From assembly GCA_900073065.1 (NCBI GenBank), contig FJOG01000030.1, positions 509,197-573,196 of the forward strand: 64,000 nt of DNA. The letters are read 5' to 3'. The position numbers were made by a program, and so were the translations under genes. This DNA comes from Phialocephala subalpina (taxonomy: Eukaryota; Ascomycota; Leotiomycetes; Helotiales; Mollisiaceae). This document shows positions 35,263 to 46,669 of this stretch, one piece after another (positions within the stretch are counted from its first letter, which is position 1; each line of letters opens with the position of its first letter). Below the pieces are notes generated by a model. The model was not told where the DNA came from. It saw only the letters and a program-made list of their open reading frames with translations, and searched no databases.

Positions 35263-36334
35263 CTATACCTCACTCCCCACCGTTCTCTGAGGATACAGCA
35301 AAGCACCAGGAGCCTTTGCACAGCTGCTCACGCTTCCGCCATTAATGCTAGCGTTCACAGGAAGTCCCTGATCCCTCTGCACCCTTCCATAAACATGGTA
35401 ATAATACCACACCTCACTCACAATAGTGTATCCATTGTCCAGAGTCCCATTGCCAGCAGCAGTAGCATTGTACCTCGGTCCCGAACACCCAATATACGGC
35501 AACGCACCAAACCCCTTCGTCAGACTCGCTTGCAAGTCCGTCAAACTAACTCTCGTGGAATTACTGGGTCTAATTCCCCCAGCAGACAACCATCCATACG
35601 TCGGCAGATTCTGATAATAGCTCACAGCCGTCTCGAAGAAATCCACCACGTCGCTATGATTCTGATACATAGGACCATAACATGGGAGGTCAAAAGTTGA
35701 AAAACAGGTAGCGTGTTTACTGAATTCGTGGCCCCAGAAATCACCGTTTGGTCCTCCTTGACTGACCCAGAACTTGTTCATGTAGGCGAGCAAGTCGAGC
35801 TTTCCGAAGGGGGTGAGGAAGGTACTGATGCTGGGTCCTTTGTATGGAGGGACTGGGGTTCCGGAGGAGGTGCCGGTGGTGGTGTTGGGGGAGGGGAAGG
35901 GGTCGTATTGTCGACTTGGAAGAGTTAGCTACCATGATGCTGTGGGGGGATTGGGGGAGACCTACTTCAGATCACAATACTGCGTGTATGACCCATTACA
36001 GAAGTCAGGCCAAAGACCATGTAGTGTCCATGCGTTCTTCGGGAGAACTTGGCCTGTAGATTCGAGTCCGGTGTAGGTGTCCCAGTATTGGGTGCTGAGA
36101 ACGAGCCCGCCGAATGTTTCTGTACAGCAGGAATTTGTGACGTTTGGATGGGCATTGGCTGAGCAGGAGAGGTAGGGAGTCTCTGTTAAAGCACTGTTAG
36201 CAATTGAAAATAATTACAATAGAATTGAACGTACGAAGCTGGCAGGTGTGGTTCAGGTTGCTCTCGCCATAGAGAGAAGCTTGAGAAGCTCCGAAGAGCA
36301 TCGGGCTCAGGAAAGCAGCTTTGCCGTACTGCAT
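35263..36334 (-). CDS. Secreted ribonuclease T2
   Basis: Acid endoribonuclease of the T2 family. The model is complement(join(35263..35914,35966..36182,36235..36334)), 322 aa. Active-site motif CAS-1 is WTLHGLWPDFCNG and CAS-2 is GHEFSKHATC, giving both catalytic His and the Glu/Lys/His group. Many Cys and NxS/T sites fit secretion and glycosylation. The N terminus MQYGKAAFLSPMLFGASQAS is a short, rather weak signal sequence; the frame continues upstream to 36604 through a more hydrophobic stretch, so the start is less certain. The enzyme degrades extracellular RNA for nutrition. Related secreted RNases in plant-associated fungi can act on the host, but nothing here shows that. Confidence 0.92.
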
Positions 36335-37135
36335 CTTGACAGTTTTGAAATGAAAATGCAATTGCAACACGAAGAGAAAGTAGGAGAGGAGAGCAAGCAA
36401 GCAAAAAGAATAGAAAGAGGCAGATCCCAGGAGTTTTATAGCTCTCAATGTACCTGCCTTGTACGAATATGGAGCCACCAGTTCAAATCGCAGGTACACG
36501 CCACCACGATTGGCTTGCGGGGTCAATTCATCCCAGGCCCAGTCACTTAACCGTGCCTTTATGATATCATGAGCTCCTTCTTCCAGACGAAAAGAACTTG
36601 ACAAGATGGAGCTGCATGCAAGCTCAGGATCTAACCTGCATGAAGAAGGTAGTGATTAGCCGAGAGCTCCTTGGCCAGGCACGTGGGTCAGATAACGACA
36701 ATCAAGAGCTCGAGAGACAAAGATCCAAGAACGCCACAGGAAAAAGATGGCGGGGGTAGTTCTTGAGGCTGATCCTTAGAAAGTTCTTCTCGGGTTCGCC
36801 GGGCGGATCCGACGACGTTTTGGGTTGGGATCTGCAACGTGCTTTTGCCATTGGGTCTCGAGAAGACTGTTCAAAAAGGTATGTTCTTCATGCTACTCAT
36901 ATATATGTACATCTCAATAATCATCACTCCATCAAGACGCCCTCTCATGAGTGGGGAGCGCCGACCTTTTATGCGATGACTTCCAATTGTCATCGAGATT
37001 TTGCTGCATTGAGCAGGTGACCCAAAACAACAACTCCAAACACAGCGCCGTGGTCTAAGACCGATGCTGGATATGAGATATCATGCAACAAATGACTCCT
37101 GCAAAATTGAACTCCCATAAATATGTTGACAGCTC
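36335..37135. other. Intergenic region, nothing recognised
   Basis: About 800 bp between the RNase T2 start and the hapX stop. It contains the RNase upstream region. A short plus-strand frame at 36763-37020 has no recognisable domain. Confidence 0.4.
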
Positions 37136-38668
37136 TCATCCACGACCGAATCGCCTGTCGAATAGCTTCAGCACTCCCATCACACTCGCTGCCTCGACTT
37201 CCATTGGTGCTCGTCCGGGGTGAGCGGGTGGTGTAGCATGCAACCTGCCAAGCCAAGAGCTGAGTTCATCGCTTGCTTGGTCGAAATTCTTGTGTGTTGC
37301 AAGTGTCTTGTATGTATCAGCACATGATAGGCTTGGAGGAGGTTGAGATGGCGCAGCAGTCGGAAGAGATTTGCAGCAACCTCCACCATTGGCGTTTCCA
37401 CCACAGCAACCTTCAGGAACAGTCGAATCCGATGCTCGAAGTGCTGCAAGAGAGCGACAGAACAGCCCGGACTTTGGGTCTGCTTGACATTGCTGACATG
37501 TTCCAGGACCATTGACACATGAGTTGGCTGGTGCTGGAGCGGTGAGGGAACGATGCATCGGGTTTGGCTGCAAAGAGGGTAACTTGACCAAAGTTCCGTC
37601 AACGTCGGAGTCTGATGGCGGCGGAGTGACTGCGTTCAGGATAGGTGCAAGTCGATTCTCATGGTTCTGCTCGTTGCTGGCGGCGGCAGCAGCGGCAGCC
37701 TCGGCACACATACAGTAAGTTCCTTCCTCACAGAACCCGCAAGTTTCACCTTGTGGTCTGGTAATAACAACGGGCTCTTGAGGAGGAGCAGGTTTGGATG
37801 AGAATTGTGCTGTGAAATCCATCTCCAGAGGAGTAGAGGGGTCAGACTGCCGTAATCGCTTGTCTGCGTAATCTTCCGTGGATGGCGAGTGTGACCTCTT
37901 AAGCTCAAGAGGGGTGGGCATAGTAGTAGCCTGAATAGTCTCCTCCAAGCACTCGCAATGAGTATCAGGAGTACACTTGCCACATCCGTTTTGAGATATC
38001 GCCAAGGCCTGTGCAACACAGGCACAGTTGCCTCCAGAGGTACATCCTCCACATCCAGCTGCTTCCGGCTCAGGTGCGTATTGTGGTTGTGGTTCTGGTG
38101 CTCTCTGTTCGTGATGCCGTAGATGTCGGGGTGGAAGAGGAACAGCATCAGTTCCAGTAGTCCTTGCACCGTTCCTCAGATAAGCCAACTCAGCCAGAGC
38201 AGCCTCCTTCTCCCTCCGCTCGTACTCTGCAATGCGATCAAGAGTATCACAACGTAGTCTCCATGACTGGACCTCGCCACTGAATCTTTCGACGTCTGCT
38301 TCGAGCTTTGAGATCTTGGATCTCATATCAGCCTCCCGCTTCTGTGTCTCTTCCTTTGTCTCCTCCAACTGTTCCTCGAGTTCTCCAACTCTCGCCGCCC
38401 TTCTCTCCCGGAACGCTCGTTGTGCGGCTCGATTCTGTGCCTTTCGTTTCGTCGGTGGGGTATCAGTCGCTGGTTTTCGTCCAGGCTTCGGCCGTGGCGG
38501 AATCACCCATTCTTTCCGTGTAATCATACCTGGAGTTGGCATACTTCCCGAGGCAATCGCATCCATACTCGACGGCGTTGCGGCCTTGATGGCGAGAGGA
38601 GGGGGAGCTGGAGCAATGGCAGCAGGGGAGCCTGCAGAAGACGGCGTTGATACTGCCGGTGATGCCAT
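37136..38668 (-). CDS. hapX: HapX bZIP iron regulator
   Basis: Transcription factor that works with the CCAAT-binding complex to repress iron-consuming pathways under iron shortage and to activate iron storage under excess. Single exon, 510 aa. The CBC-binding motif RKEWVIPPRPKPGRKP is at residues 51-66. The bZIP basic region KRKAQNRAAQRAFRERRAAR (about 74-93) is followed by a coiled coil to about 150. Several Cys-rich clusters likely to sense iron or Fe-S follow: CGGCTSGGNCACV, CGKCTPDTHCEC, CGFCEEGTYCMC, GTCQQCQADPKSGLFC and GCCGGNANGGGCC. It is divergent from COG2. Confidence 0.95.
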   Translation of the reverse strand: MASPAVSTPSSAGSPAAIAPAPPPLAIKAATPSSMDAIASGSMPTPGMITRKEWVIPPRPKPGRKPATDTPPTKRKAQNRAAQRAFRERRAARVGELEEQLEETKEETQKREADMRSKISKLEADVERFSGEVQSWRLRCDTLDRIAEYERREKEAALAELAYLRNGARTTGTDAVPLPPRHLRHHEQRAPEPQPQYAPEPEAAGCGGCTSGGNCACVAQALAISQNGCGKCTPDTHCECLEETIQATTMPTPLELKRSHSPSTEDYADKRLRQSDPSTPLEMDFTAQFSSKPAPPQEPVVITRPQGETCGFCEEGTYCMCAEAAAAAAASNEQNHENRLAPILNAVTPPPSDSDVDGTLVKLPSLQPNPMHRSLTAPAPANSCVNGPGTCQQCQADPKSGLFCRSLAALRASDSTVPEGCCGGNANGGGCCKSLPTAAPSQPPPSLSCADTYKTLATHKNFDQASDELSSWLGRLHATPPAHPGRAPMEVEAASVMGVLKLFDRRFGRG

Positions 38669-39107
38669 GTCGCTAATCGTGATTTTGAGCCTCAGGAGTG
38701 TCTCAGCAACTTTACAGAGTGAGCAATGGCTGAATTAACACCATCAATTGGCGATCGGGCTGCGGAGATGTTGCGCAGGCCTGAAGGCGTCAAGAAAGGT
38801 GGTAGAAGATGGGAGAGGGAAGGAATTTAGATCGATCAGATAAGATAATTTCTGCTAGTGCCGCCCACTCCGATCGGACACACCAATTCCTCTTCATACC
38901 CAATCACAACCTCCATCACACATTATCTCCATCTGATAGCGGAGTCATCCCCTTGGCGGAGCACATTTCCCCTCCGTTATAAACCTCGAATTGCCGAATG
39001 GTCTGATCTGATACTCGCTACTACACGTGATACGTGTTCATCTCGGGACCGACGAGGAGCATATTGAGAGTCAGTCAAGAAGACGTTTCGAAAGCAATTG
39101 GAACAGC
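38669..39107. promoter_or_regulatory. Shared upstream region of hapX and COG2
   Basis: About 440 bp between divergent starts. CCAATT occurs at about 38882-38887 and ATCAATTGG at 38742-38750, so CCAAT-type boxes are present on both strands. These could let the CCAAT-binding complex act on hapX itself. This is read only from short words. Confidence 0.35.
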
Positions 39108-39968
39108 ATGAACAAGTTCTATTTTGGAGGAGGCTCAGGGAGCGTCTCCGAAGATGACGAGGACAACCTTCCGTATCCTGAAGCTTTACCACGTAGCGAT
39201 TTCCTGGCCCCAGACTTCGACGCGCCAAACTACCTATCTACGCTATCTGAACGCCATCAAACTCTGGAAGATCTTCGGTCTGATCTACGAGAAAGGTCTC
39301 AAGCTTTATCAAAGGAGCTACTAGATCTCGTCAACACCAACTACGAGCAATTCCTCAGTCTCGGATCAGATCTCAAGGGAGGGGAAGAGAAAGTTGAGGA
39401 TGTCAGGGTTGGGTTGCTAGGGTTCAAGCGAGGAGTGGAGGATGTGAGGGGCAAAGTCCGAGAAAGAAAGCTAGAAGTCGAAGGACTCTTAGCTGACAAG
39501 AAAGGCGTCAGCAAGGAAATAGCCTTGGGCCGAAAGTTGCTTGAACTTGATGCTCGATTGGAAGAGCTTGAGGACAGATTGATGGTGGATTCTCTTGGTC
39601 GAAATGCCAATGGAGCTGAGGAAGACGTTTGGAGTGAGAGCGAGGATGAGGAGGAAGATGAAGATGAACTTGCGACAGACAGTGCCAGTGGACCCAGCAC
39701 AAAGAAGCTACAACGACTTGTGGGTGACTACCGACAAGTCGAGCACTTGTCAACCAGCATCGGGAAGCAGCATCCATTCATCATTGCTCAGGACTCACGA
39801 ATGCAACGAGTTAGAAACACCATCCTTCTTGATCTCAATTCGGCTTTGAAACAGGTAGCCTCGGCAGGTGAGCCAGGACGAACGAAGTTGATCAAGATCT
39901 TGAGCATCTACCGGGATCTGGGAGCAGATGGAGAAGCTGTAAAAGTGCTAAAGGATTTGAGATCATGA
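39108..39968 (+). CDS. cog2: Conserved oligomeric Golgi complex subunit 2
   Basis: Tethering-complex subunit for intra-Golgi retrograde vesicles. Single exon, 286 aa from ATG 39108 (MNKFYFGGG). An in-frame ATG at 39027 would add 27 residues, but the COG2 N-terminal motif begins after 39108. The diagnostic segment is LPRSDFLAPDFDAPNYLSTL followed by long heptad-like helices (LRERSQALSKELLDLVNTNYEQF). An acidic stretch follows (SESEDEEEDEDE). The length agrees with the short fungal COG2 proteins. It is convergent with uL1m, with 95 bp between stops. Confidence 0.92.
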   Translation: MNKFYFGGGSGSVSEDDEDNLPYPEALPRSDFLAPDFDAPNYLSTLSERHQTLEDLRSDLRERSQALSKELLDLVNTNYEQFLSLGSDLKGGEEKVEDVRVGLLGFKRGVEDVRGKVRERKLEVEGLLADKKGVSKEIALGRKLLELDARLEELEDRLMVDSLGRNANGAEEDVWSESEDEEEDEDELATDSASGPSTKKLQRLVGDYRQVEHLSTSIGKQHPFIIAQDSRMQRVRNTILLDLNSALKQVASAGEPGRTKLIKILSIYRDLGADGEAVKVLKDLRS

Positions 39969-40063
39969 TCTCACCAAAAGTTGTGTAGCATAGCGTTGGA
40001 GTTCGAGGTGTATACCAGGGAGACAGAAAAAAGATTTATGATACACCTAATTTTACATATGTG

Positions 40064-41071
40064 CTACGAAGTGGATAGATCTCGAGGAGTGATGGTCGAA
40101 TCCACCTTCGTAAACTGCCCACTTAGAGGGAACCCCGGAGAATTCGTAGAGCTCAACACCACCTCCGCCAATTCCTTGTTGATCCTGTCGCTGAGATGGT
40201 TCAGGTCCCTCTTTACATGTTCAATGAACGCCTTGATGTTTCGTTGCATCTCTTCTGGCGTGAATCCCAACTGTCCAACAGCCATCCTAACCACTCCAAG
40301 CTTCTCTCTATACTCTGCACCTCCAATCAAATCCTTCAACACAGCAGCCGGATCCTTGACAACTGTTCCCAATTTCGTGCTCGGCATCAATTGTCGAGGT
40401 CCGAGAACTCTGCCCATTCCGGCCTTGTTCATTTTGTCTAACGAATCCGTCTGGCAAAGACATCTGTCAAACTCGATTCTCCCATCCTTCACTGCCTCGA
40501 AAATATCATCTTCCCCAACTAATGAAGCACCTGCAGCTATCGCATCCTTTGCATATTTCGAATCTGGTGGACAGATGACACATATCCTGAGATCCGTCTT
40601 CACGGGATGAGGAAGCCGTAATCGATTTCGTACAACAGGTCCGTTCTTCTGTGATTTGAATTTGAGTGCCATCTCGTATTTGGCACTGGTTGGCTTCTGA
40701 CCGACTTCAAATGCTCTTATGTACCTTTGGGATATTAGAAGAGGTTCACACTGGGCGCACGAGACCTACCGCATAGCTTCCAGGAGAGTAAATTGTTCAA
40801 GATCCCGCTGATCATATTGTATATATGCCGTCCGGGTCTTCTTCTTCTTCTTGCTGACTTCGGCTCCCTTCTTCTTGTTCTTCTGCGGATTCGTTGACGC
40901 TTTCTTCAAAAGCTTGGAGGCTTTCGACTCCATCGGAGGAGCATTTGCACCACGAGCTGCAACAGCTGCAGTCGTGCTGAGGGACCTCGTCGAGATGCTT
41001 GCTGGTGTTGATCGAGTCGAGTATAGACATATCCTGCTCAATTGAGCAAGACAAGGCCTGGCGGTCGACAT
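40064..41071 (-). CDS. Mitochondrial ribosomal protein uL1m
   Basis: L1-stalk protein of the mitochondrial large subunit. The model is complement(join(40064..40724,40770..41071)), 320 aa, one 45-nt intron (donor GTAGGT). The N terminus MSTARPCLAQLSRICLYSTR is a presequence, then a Lys-rich linker and the L1 fold with HPVKTDLRICVIC, KMNKAGMGRVLGPRQLMPS and the C-terminal GFTPEEMQRNIKAF. The L1 signature (GMGRVLGPRxLMPxxKxGTV) is intact. It is divergent from the GluRS gene, with only 169 bp between the two starts, so a bidirectional promoter is likely. Confidence 0.93.
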
Positions 41072-41240
41072 TTCGTGGTATGATGTCGCGTCAAGTTGAT
41101 ATTGAGAGTCCAAAAAATCGAGAGACTTTGATGACCCCTTGTTTACAATCTCGGCCATTCTTTTCTCCGGTGACTCTTTAAAATCCCCCACCAAATTTCT
41201 GCCCCTCTCCTCGAACTTTCAATTACTCACACCACACAAA

Positions 41241-43188
41241 ATGAAGACCTCAATACTGTCGTCATTTGCGGCAGATCTGGCAGCAGATGCCTCGAAAGAC
41301 AAACCAGACTTCAAAGCTATTGAGCCAAAGCTCGTTGATCTCGACAAGCACCTAACCCTGCGAACCTACATCGACGGATACTCGATCGGTGAACTCGACA
41401 CGAAGATTTGGACGACTATTCGCAGCAGCAACCCTGCCTGGGCATTCGTAAGGAAGGGAAGCTTAGCAAATCTATCAAGATGGTTCTCCTACATCGAACA
41501 AACTCACCCAGAGATCCAGCAGGAGATCAAGGCGAAGGATGAAGCCGCGAAGGCAAAGAAGGCGAGCCTGAGCAAGGCGGGTGCAAGCTATAACATGGCT
41601 CTGCAAGACGTCGAGAAGGGTGTTGTCACAAGATTCCCTCCTGAGCCTTCGTATGCCACTCTCTCAGAGCTCTTTGGGGGCATAGCTAACTTGACACAGT
41701 GGATATTTACACATTGGACATATCAAAGCTGCCCTCTTGAACGACTACTTCGCACACGAACTCTACAAAGGAACATTACTACTTCGATTTGACGACACGA
41801 ACCCCTCGAAAGAGAAGCAGGAATTTCAAGACTCCATCATCGAGGATCTCAAACTTGTTGGTATTAAACCAGACAAGACTAGTTATACCAGCGACTATCT
41901 CCAGGTTCTGTACGAGTATTGCGTTCGCATGATCAAAGAGGGTCACGCCTACGCAGATGATACGGATCAGGAGACCATGCGGCACAACAGAATGGAGGGT
42001 ATTGCCAGCAAGAACCGTGACAAGAGCGTCGAAGACAATCTTGCTATTTTCGAGCAGATGAAGGAGGGAACTGAGGTTGGATTGAAGAACTGCATTCGAG
42101 CGAAGATGTCCGTCGACAACCCAAACAAGGCCATGCGTGATCCAGTCATCTACCGCTGTAATGTAGACACCCCTCATCACCGAACAGGCACAGCTTGGAA
42201 GATGTACCCAACATACGACTTTGCTTGCCCAATCGTGGATTCTCTGGAAGGCGTTACACATGCTCTGAGAACAACTGAGTACACCGACCGCAATCCACAA
42301 TACCAATGGTTCCTCGATACTTTAAAGCTCCGCCAAGTACATATGTGGGATTTCGCAAGAATGAACTTCATCCGAACTGTGCTGTCGAAGCGCAAGTTGA
42401 CAAAATTGGTGGATGCAGGAATTGTTTGGGGTTGGGATGATCCTCGTATGCCGACCATTCGCGGTGTACGAAGACACGGTATGACGATTGGAGCTCTGCG
42501 AGACTTTATCCTCAAGCAAGGCCCTAGTCGAAATATTGTGACCATGGACTGGACGAACTTCTGGGCATCGAACAAGAAGGAAATCGACCCTATTGCGCCA
42601 AGACATACTGCTGTTGAGATCAAGGATGCTGTCAAGGCTGTTGTTATTAATGGTCCCGATAAGGCATACACTGAGGACAAACCTAAGCACGGCAAGAACC
42701 CAGCAGTGGGCATCAAGAAGGTCGCATTCAGCAAGCATCTCATCTTCGACCAGGAGGATGTTAAGCTGTTCAAGCAAGACGAGGAAATTACTTTGATGAA
42801 CTGGGGTAACGCGATCGTACGAAAGATCAACGGCTCGAACCCCATCACCGACATTGAGTTGGAGCTACACCTTGAAGGAGATGTCAAGAAGACCGAGAAG
42901 AAGGTGACTTGGCTATCGACCGATGGTCAAGATCTTGTCAAAGCCGAGGTTTGGGAGTTTGACCATCTCTTCACCAAGGACAAGTTGGAGGAGGAGGACA
43001 ACTGGGAGGACTTCATCAACAAGGATTCAGCTTCAAAGACTGAGCAGCTATGTGACTCGAATGTCACGGACTTGAAGGAAGATGATATTATCCAGCTCGA
43101 GAGAAAAGGATATTTCAGAGTAGATAAGGCGGCGAAAGACGGTGCTGGTTTGGTGTTGTTTGGCATTCCTACAGGAAAGACTAAGTAG
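41241..43188 (+). CDS. gus1: Cytosolic glutamyl-tRNA synthetase
   Basis: Class Ic aminoacyl-tRNA synthetase that charges tRNA-Glu. The model is join(41241..41650,41700..43188), 632 aa. The N-terminal 110 residues form the GST-like domain that in yeast binds Arc1. The 49-nt intron sits exactly inside the active-site motif. Splicing restores RFPPEPSGYLHIGHIKAAL with HIGH. The second class I motif is VLSKRKL (KMSKS equivalent), followed by GWDDPRMPTIRG. The anticodon-binding beta-barrel region forms the C terminus. Eukaryotic-type length and motifs argue against the mitochondrial isozyme. Confidence 0.95.
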
Positions 43189-44991
43189 AGAAAAGTGCTT
43201 TTGAGCTTTGGTTGTGATGGAGTAAGGGTTATGGCTCATGAAATGGATTCTCAAGTTTGCGATTTCCGTGCTCTGTAGCTGATACTTGCAGTGAAGGGAA
43301 GGGTGCGATCCTGCCTGTTGCAGATGTTTCGATTTTTGGGAGTATCCCCCTTCTCGATTGTTCACACTCCTACTTTCACCTACTTTCATCATCTCACCCA
43401 TTTACCGCGTCGTATTTCTCGATTCATAAACAGCAACCGAGTCGCAATTTTATTCATTGAGCAACGGCGTCGACAGTCTAGGAGAAACAGTAATCTAATT
43501 GGGGTACAGTACATGGCTGACTCGCCGCTGCAGTCCTTTCGAGTGGCTTCTGTTCGCTACATCTTTGAGAATCACCAGAGCGATTGCAGAAATCGCAAAC
43601 AATGTTGTTGACTGGCAAAGGGCCTAAAGCGGTGACTGATGATGCATGCTGAGTGGAGGCGTAAATTGCTTTTTTTCCCGAGATGCCAATCAAACATTCT
43701 GCAATATACATTCAAGCGAAGGTGATCTGCAAAACCTTAAGTCTGGCACTTTACTTGATTTCATGCGACCCCAAGAAAACACTCTTTCTTTACTTACGGA
43801 AAAATTAACGATTAAAAAATCGCAAAAATGAAATAAAGTTATTTATATTCAAATCAAAAGATATTTTAATATATACTTGAGTTTTATATTTTGAGAAGGC
43901 CGTTGTAGTGTTTTGCTGTTCTCGCAAAAGAGGGTCTTGAGTTTTTGGGTATGTATTTCGTCCTGGTTTTTTTGTCCACTGCGAGCTGTGCTCTTCTTTC
44001 AGGTAGCACGATGTAGTCTGCATATAGTTCGATCGATACTAAACGAAGCACCGTGAGAACTTGAGGCTTGGGCCTCTGTTCTCTGAGGGGTTTCGTTTTC
44101 GCGCTTTAGTATAGTGCTAGGGTCGTAAAATATCCAGACCTGAGGATTTACTGTTGCAAGAAGTCAAAGGGTCCGCAAAACATCAATACGATTGACCATA
44201 CCTCAACTGGGAGAAGGAATTCCTACTGGTTGTGCTTCATGGCGGAGTTGGGGTCCAATTCAGACGATACGTTCTGATCTTGCCAGCTTGTGTTGGTCAG
44301 ATTACTGAAGTGTGGTTGCACAAAAAGTTATGCGACCGTGGGAAACGCTGGTAGCCAGCCAAAACAGCGCGCGTCAAAATACCTTCCAAAATAAGATAGA
44401 GGCTGACAAGACTTACGAGGCTGCGACCCACTGCCTCCTTCTAACCGCGCTCTTACGTTAGGGCCAAAAGAAGGAGAGGCTGATCGACTAGAGTTTCGAA
44501 GGCTGAAGATGTCAGTTGAGGAGTTATAATCGGTGCGATGCCTAGAGGGAAGCGTCACATGTTGGCATGAAACCACATTATCGATGACTCATTGATTTAC
44601 TAGGCAGCTCTGCCTGATCTGACTGAGTCAGTGAGAGCACCTTATTAGGGAGACATTCAAGCGCAGATTTGATATCAATACCATTCCTTTTGCCCTGACC
44701 ACTTCCGCAACTAATAGAAGACCTTATAGATATGCCCACTTCAACACTACTGGGAAGTTGAGCAATACTCCTTCTTATCTCTTTCGGATTTACAGCAATA
44801 GAACTTACTACTCGTTTAATCTTTGATCCTCGAGGTTCTTTCCTGTGTGGTATCACCAAGGGATATAGCGAATTTCGACTTATTCGGCTATAATGGCAGA
44901 GGCTTTTCTTTTGAGATTGAACAGACCTGCGCAAAATTACATACTCCAGTGCTATGCGTCGTTGAATTCAATGATTTGAATGTCGGAATAG
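43189..44991. other. Intergenic region, nothing recognised
   Basis: About 1.8 kb after GluRS with GluRS 3' sequence and an AT-richer stretch near 43790-43900. Open frames on either strand (for example 44578-44934 minus) match no family I know. Confidence 0.4.
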
Positions 44992-45931
44992 CTATGGGAT
45001 CGTTTAATCTTAAAACGAAGTTTGCCTAACGCAGACATTGTAGGTGTTGGGGTAAGTCTTTGTATCTTTCGTTCTCTGAGTTTTTCAAGGCCAATTTGCT
45101 AAATCTACTCTTTGAAACTAGATTTTTGTAGCGTTACTTATTCAAGCTTTCCTTATTTACCTATTAGCGGCAGTTGTCTTCACGTTTTATAACCCCGGAA
45201 AGAAAACGAAACACTGGCCTTACCGCCTACTATTCTCATTTTCGGACATATTAACAGTTCTGGCTATTGTGTACATTATCAACTTCGCGGCGACTGAAAA
45301 GTGTACTATGTCTACCTACCACTACTACGTTGCGCTGGATTCGGTGCTTCTCTCTTGCTCTGCCATGGTGGTAACCTTCACCGCTTCGAGACATCTCTAC
45401 CTAAAGACTGTTGCTGGACTTCTCAGATTCCTCGCTACGAGTACAATTTTTATTCTTCTAGGAATCCTCTTAGGTTACCGGATATACACACATTCGAACA
45501 CAGACTTTCCGGAATTCATCCCTCCCGACATCAAGACGAGAAACGACAGTGTAATATTGCTCCCCGTGTCTTGTTTCTTCGACCCTGATTTTATTGCAAA
45601 GAGGAATCCATATTCCCCCAAAATAAGATAGCCACTGAGCTCGATAGAGTTGGACCGAATTGGACGGCCTGTTAAGAACGCTTCACTTCCAGAATTCTGG
45701 ATCTATGTGTCTCTGGCTCTGTTCTTCCTTACCGAGACCCTCGCGGCTTGCTATGACCGCTGCAATGCTCGCTCGCAGAAGCACAATTTCGCGAAAAGAC
45801 AAACCAAGAGAAGAAGCAATGGGTTTCCGTATATGAGGGCCTTGGGGTTTCTTATTTTCTTCATTTGTCTAGATATCGATGTATTCTGCGCATGGCATAT
45901 CAATAGCCCTAGAATTATTTTTTATTTATGA
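44992..45931 (+). pseudogene. Multi-pass membrane protein relic
   Basis: Coding-like exon ending PNADIVGVG, then an intron at 45052-45121 (GTAAGT...TAG, GCTAAA branch). The next exon continues IFVALLIQAFLIYLLAAVV and has several hydrophobic helices. NPDIAGIGV-like starts followed by helices are common in an uncharacterised fungal membrane family (from memory). A TAG at 45629-45631 interrupts the frame, which then continues in the same frame for 100 codons with two more helices (EFWIYVSLALFFLTETLAA and FLIFFICLDIDVFCAW) before running into AT-rich DNA. No in-frame ATG precedes the first exon after the TAG at 44989-44991. An unrecognised intron could explain either problem, so decay is likely, not proven. 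Confidence 0.55.
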
Positions 45932-46669
45932 TATTTATCAATAAAAATTAATTATAATAATTTAATAAGTATTATTAGGGAAAAGTATAGGCTACGTAAA
46001 TAAACCTTCTCGTTAACCAATAGTAAATACGTTTTAGCCTATTTAATACTACGCTCGAGTGCTCCTCCCCGATTTACACCTTATCTCAATGGCTCGCAAA
46101 CCCCATTTATTGGTTTATTTGCATTTTTATTTATGTAGAGTTTATAGATATCGACAGAAAGTTTTGTTTATAGACTGGGTGCCACCGTAGGGGATACCGG
46201 TCTCGTAGGCCAAAGTCAACTTGAATCGGAAGCCCGCTTGCGAGCTGGCCAACCATTCTCCTCTCCCAGTCCGTGGTTTTAGTGTTGAGGTTAGCGCTGA
46301 GGAATCTATTCCCTGTTCTTCTTTTGAAGTGGTTGCTGAAGTTCTTGTCTGACCAAGCTCGCAATCTCCTCAAATCATGATCCAGAGCAGTCAGAAGCCA
46401 CCTTCGGCCTCAGAGTAAGTCCGACTCCTTCTCCAGACTTGGGATATACTTAGATCTCCGTGTGGTAATGACATGCCCTGGGTCTACGGAGGCTTTCAAA
46501 ACAGTCACCGTTCCTTCCGAGCTAAGCTAGTGCTATAAAGTCTTTCAAGACGCCCACATCGTGGGATTTTGTCTTCAACATATCGATTTCCCAACACAGC
46601 CCTGCGCGGTGTCCTCTTTGGTGGTTTCAAATCTCCCACCGTTACTTGTAAAAAATAGTATTAATAGCC
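45932..46669. other. Intergenic region with short AT-rich patch
   Basis: Bases 45920-46060 are AT-rich. The remainder is the upstream region of the P450 gene. No gene was recognised. Confidence 0.4.

Noticed and set aside
36335..36604. Upstream extension of RNase T2 with a hydrophobic stretch
   Set aside because: It would put the hydrophobic segment about 75 residues into the protein; the ATG at 36334 gives the usual N terminus of the family.
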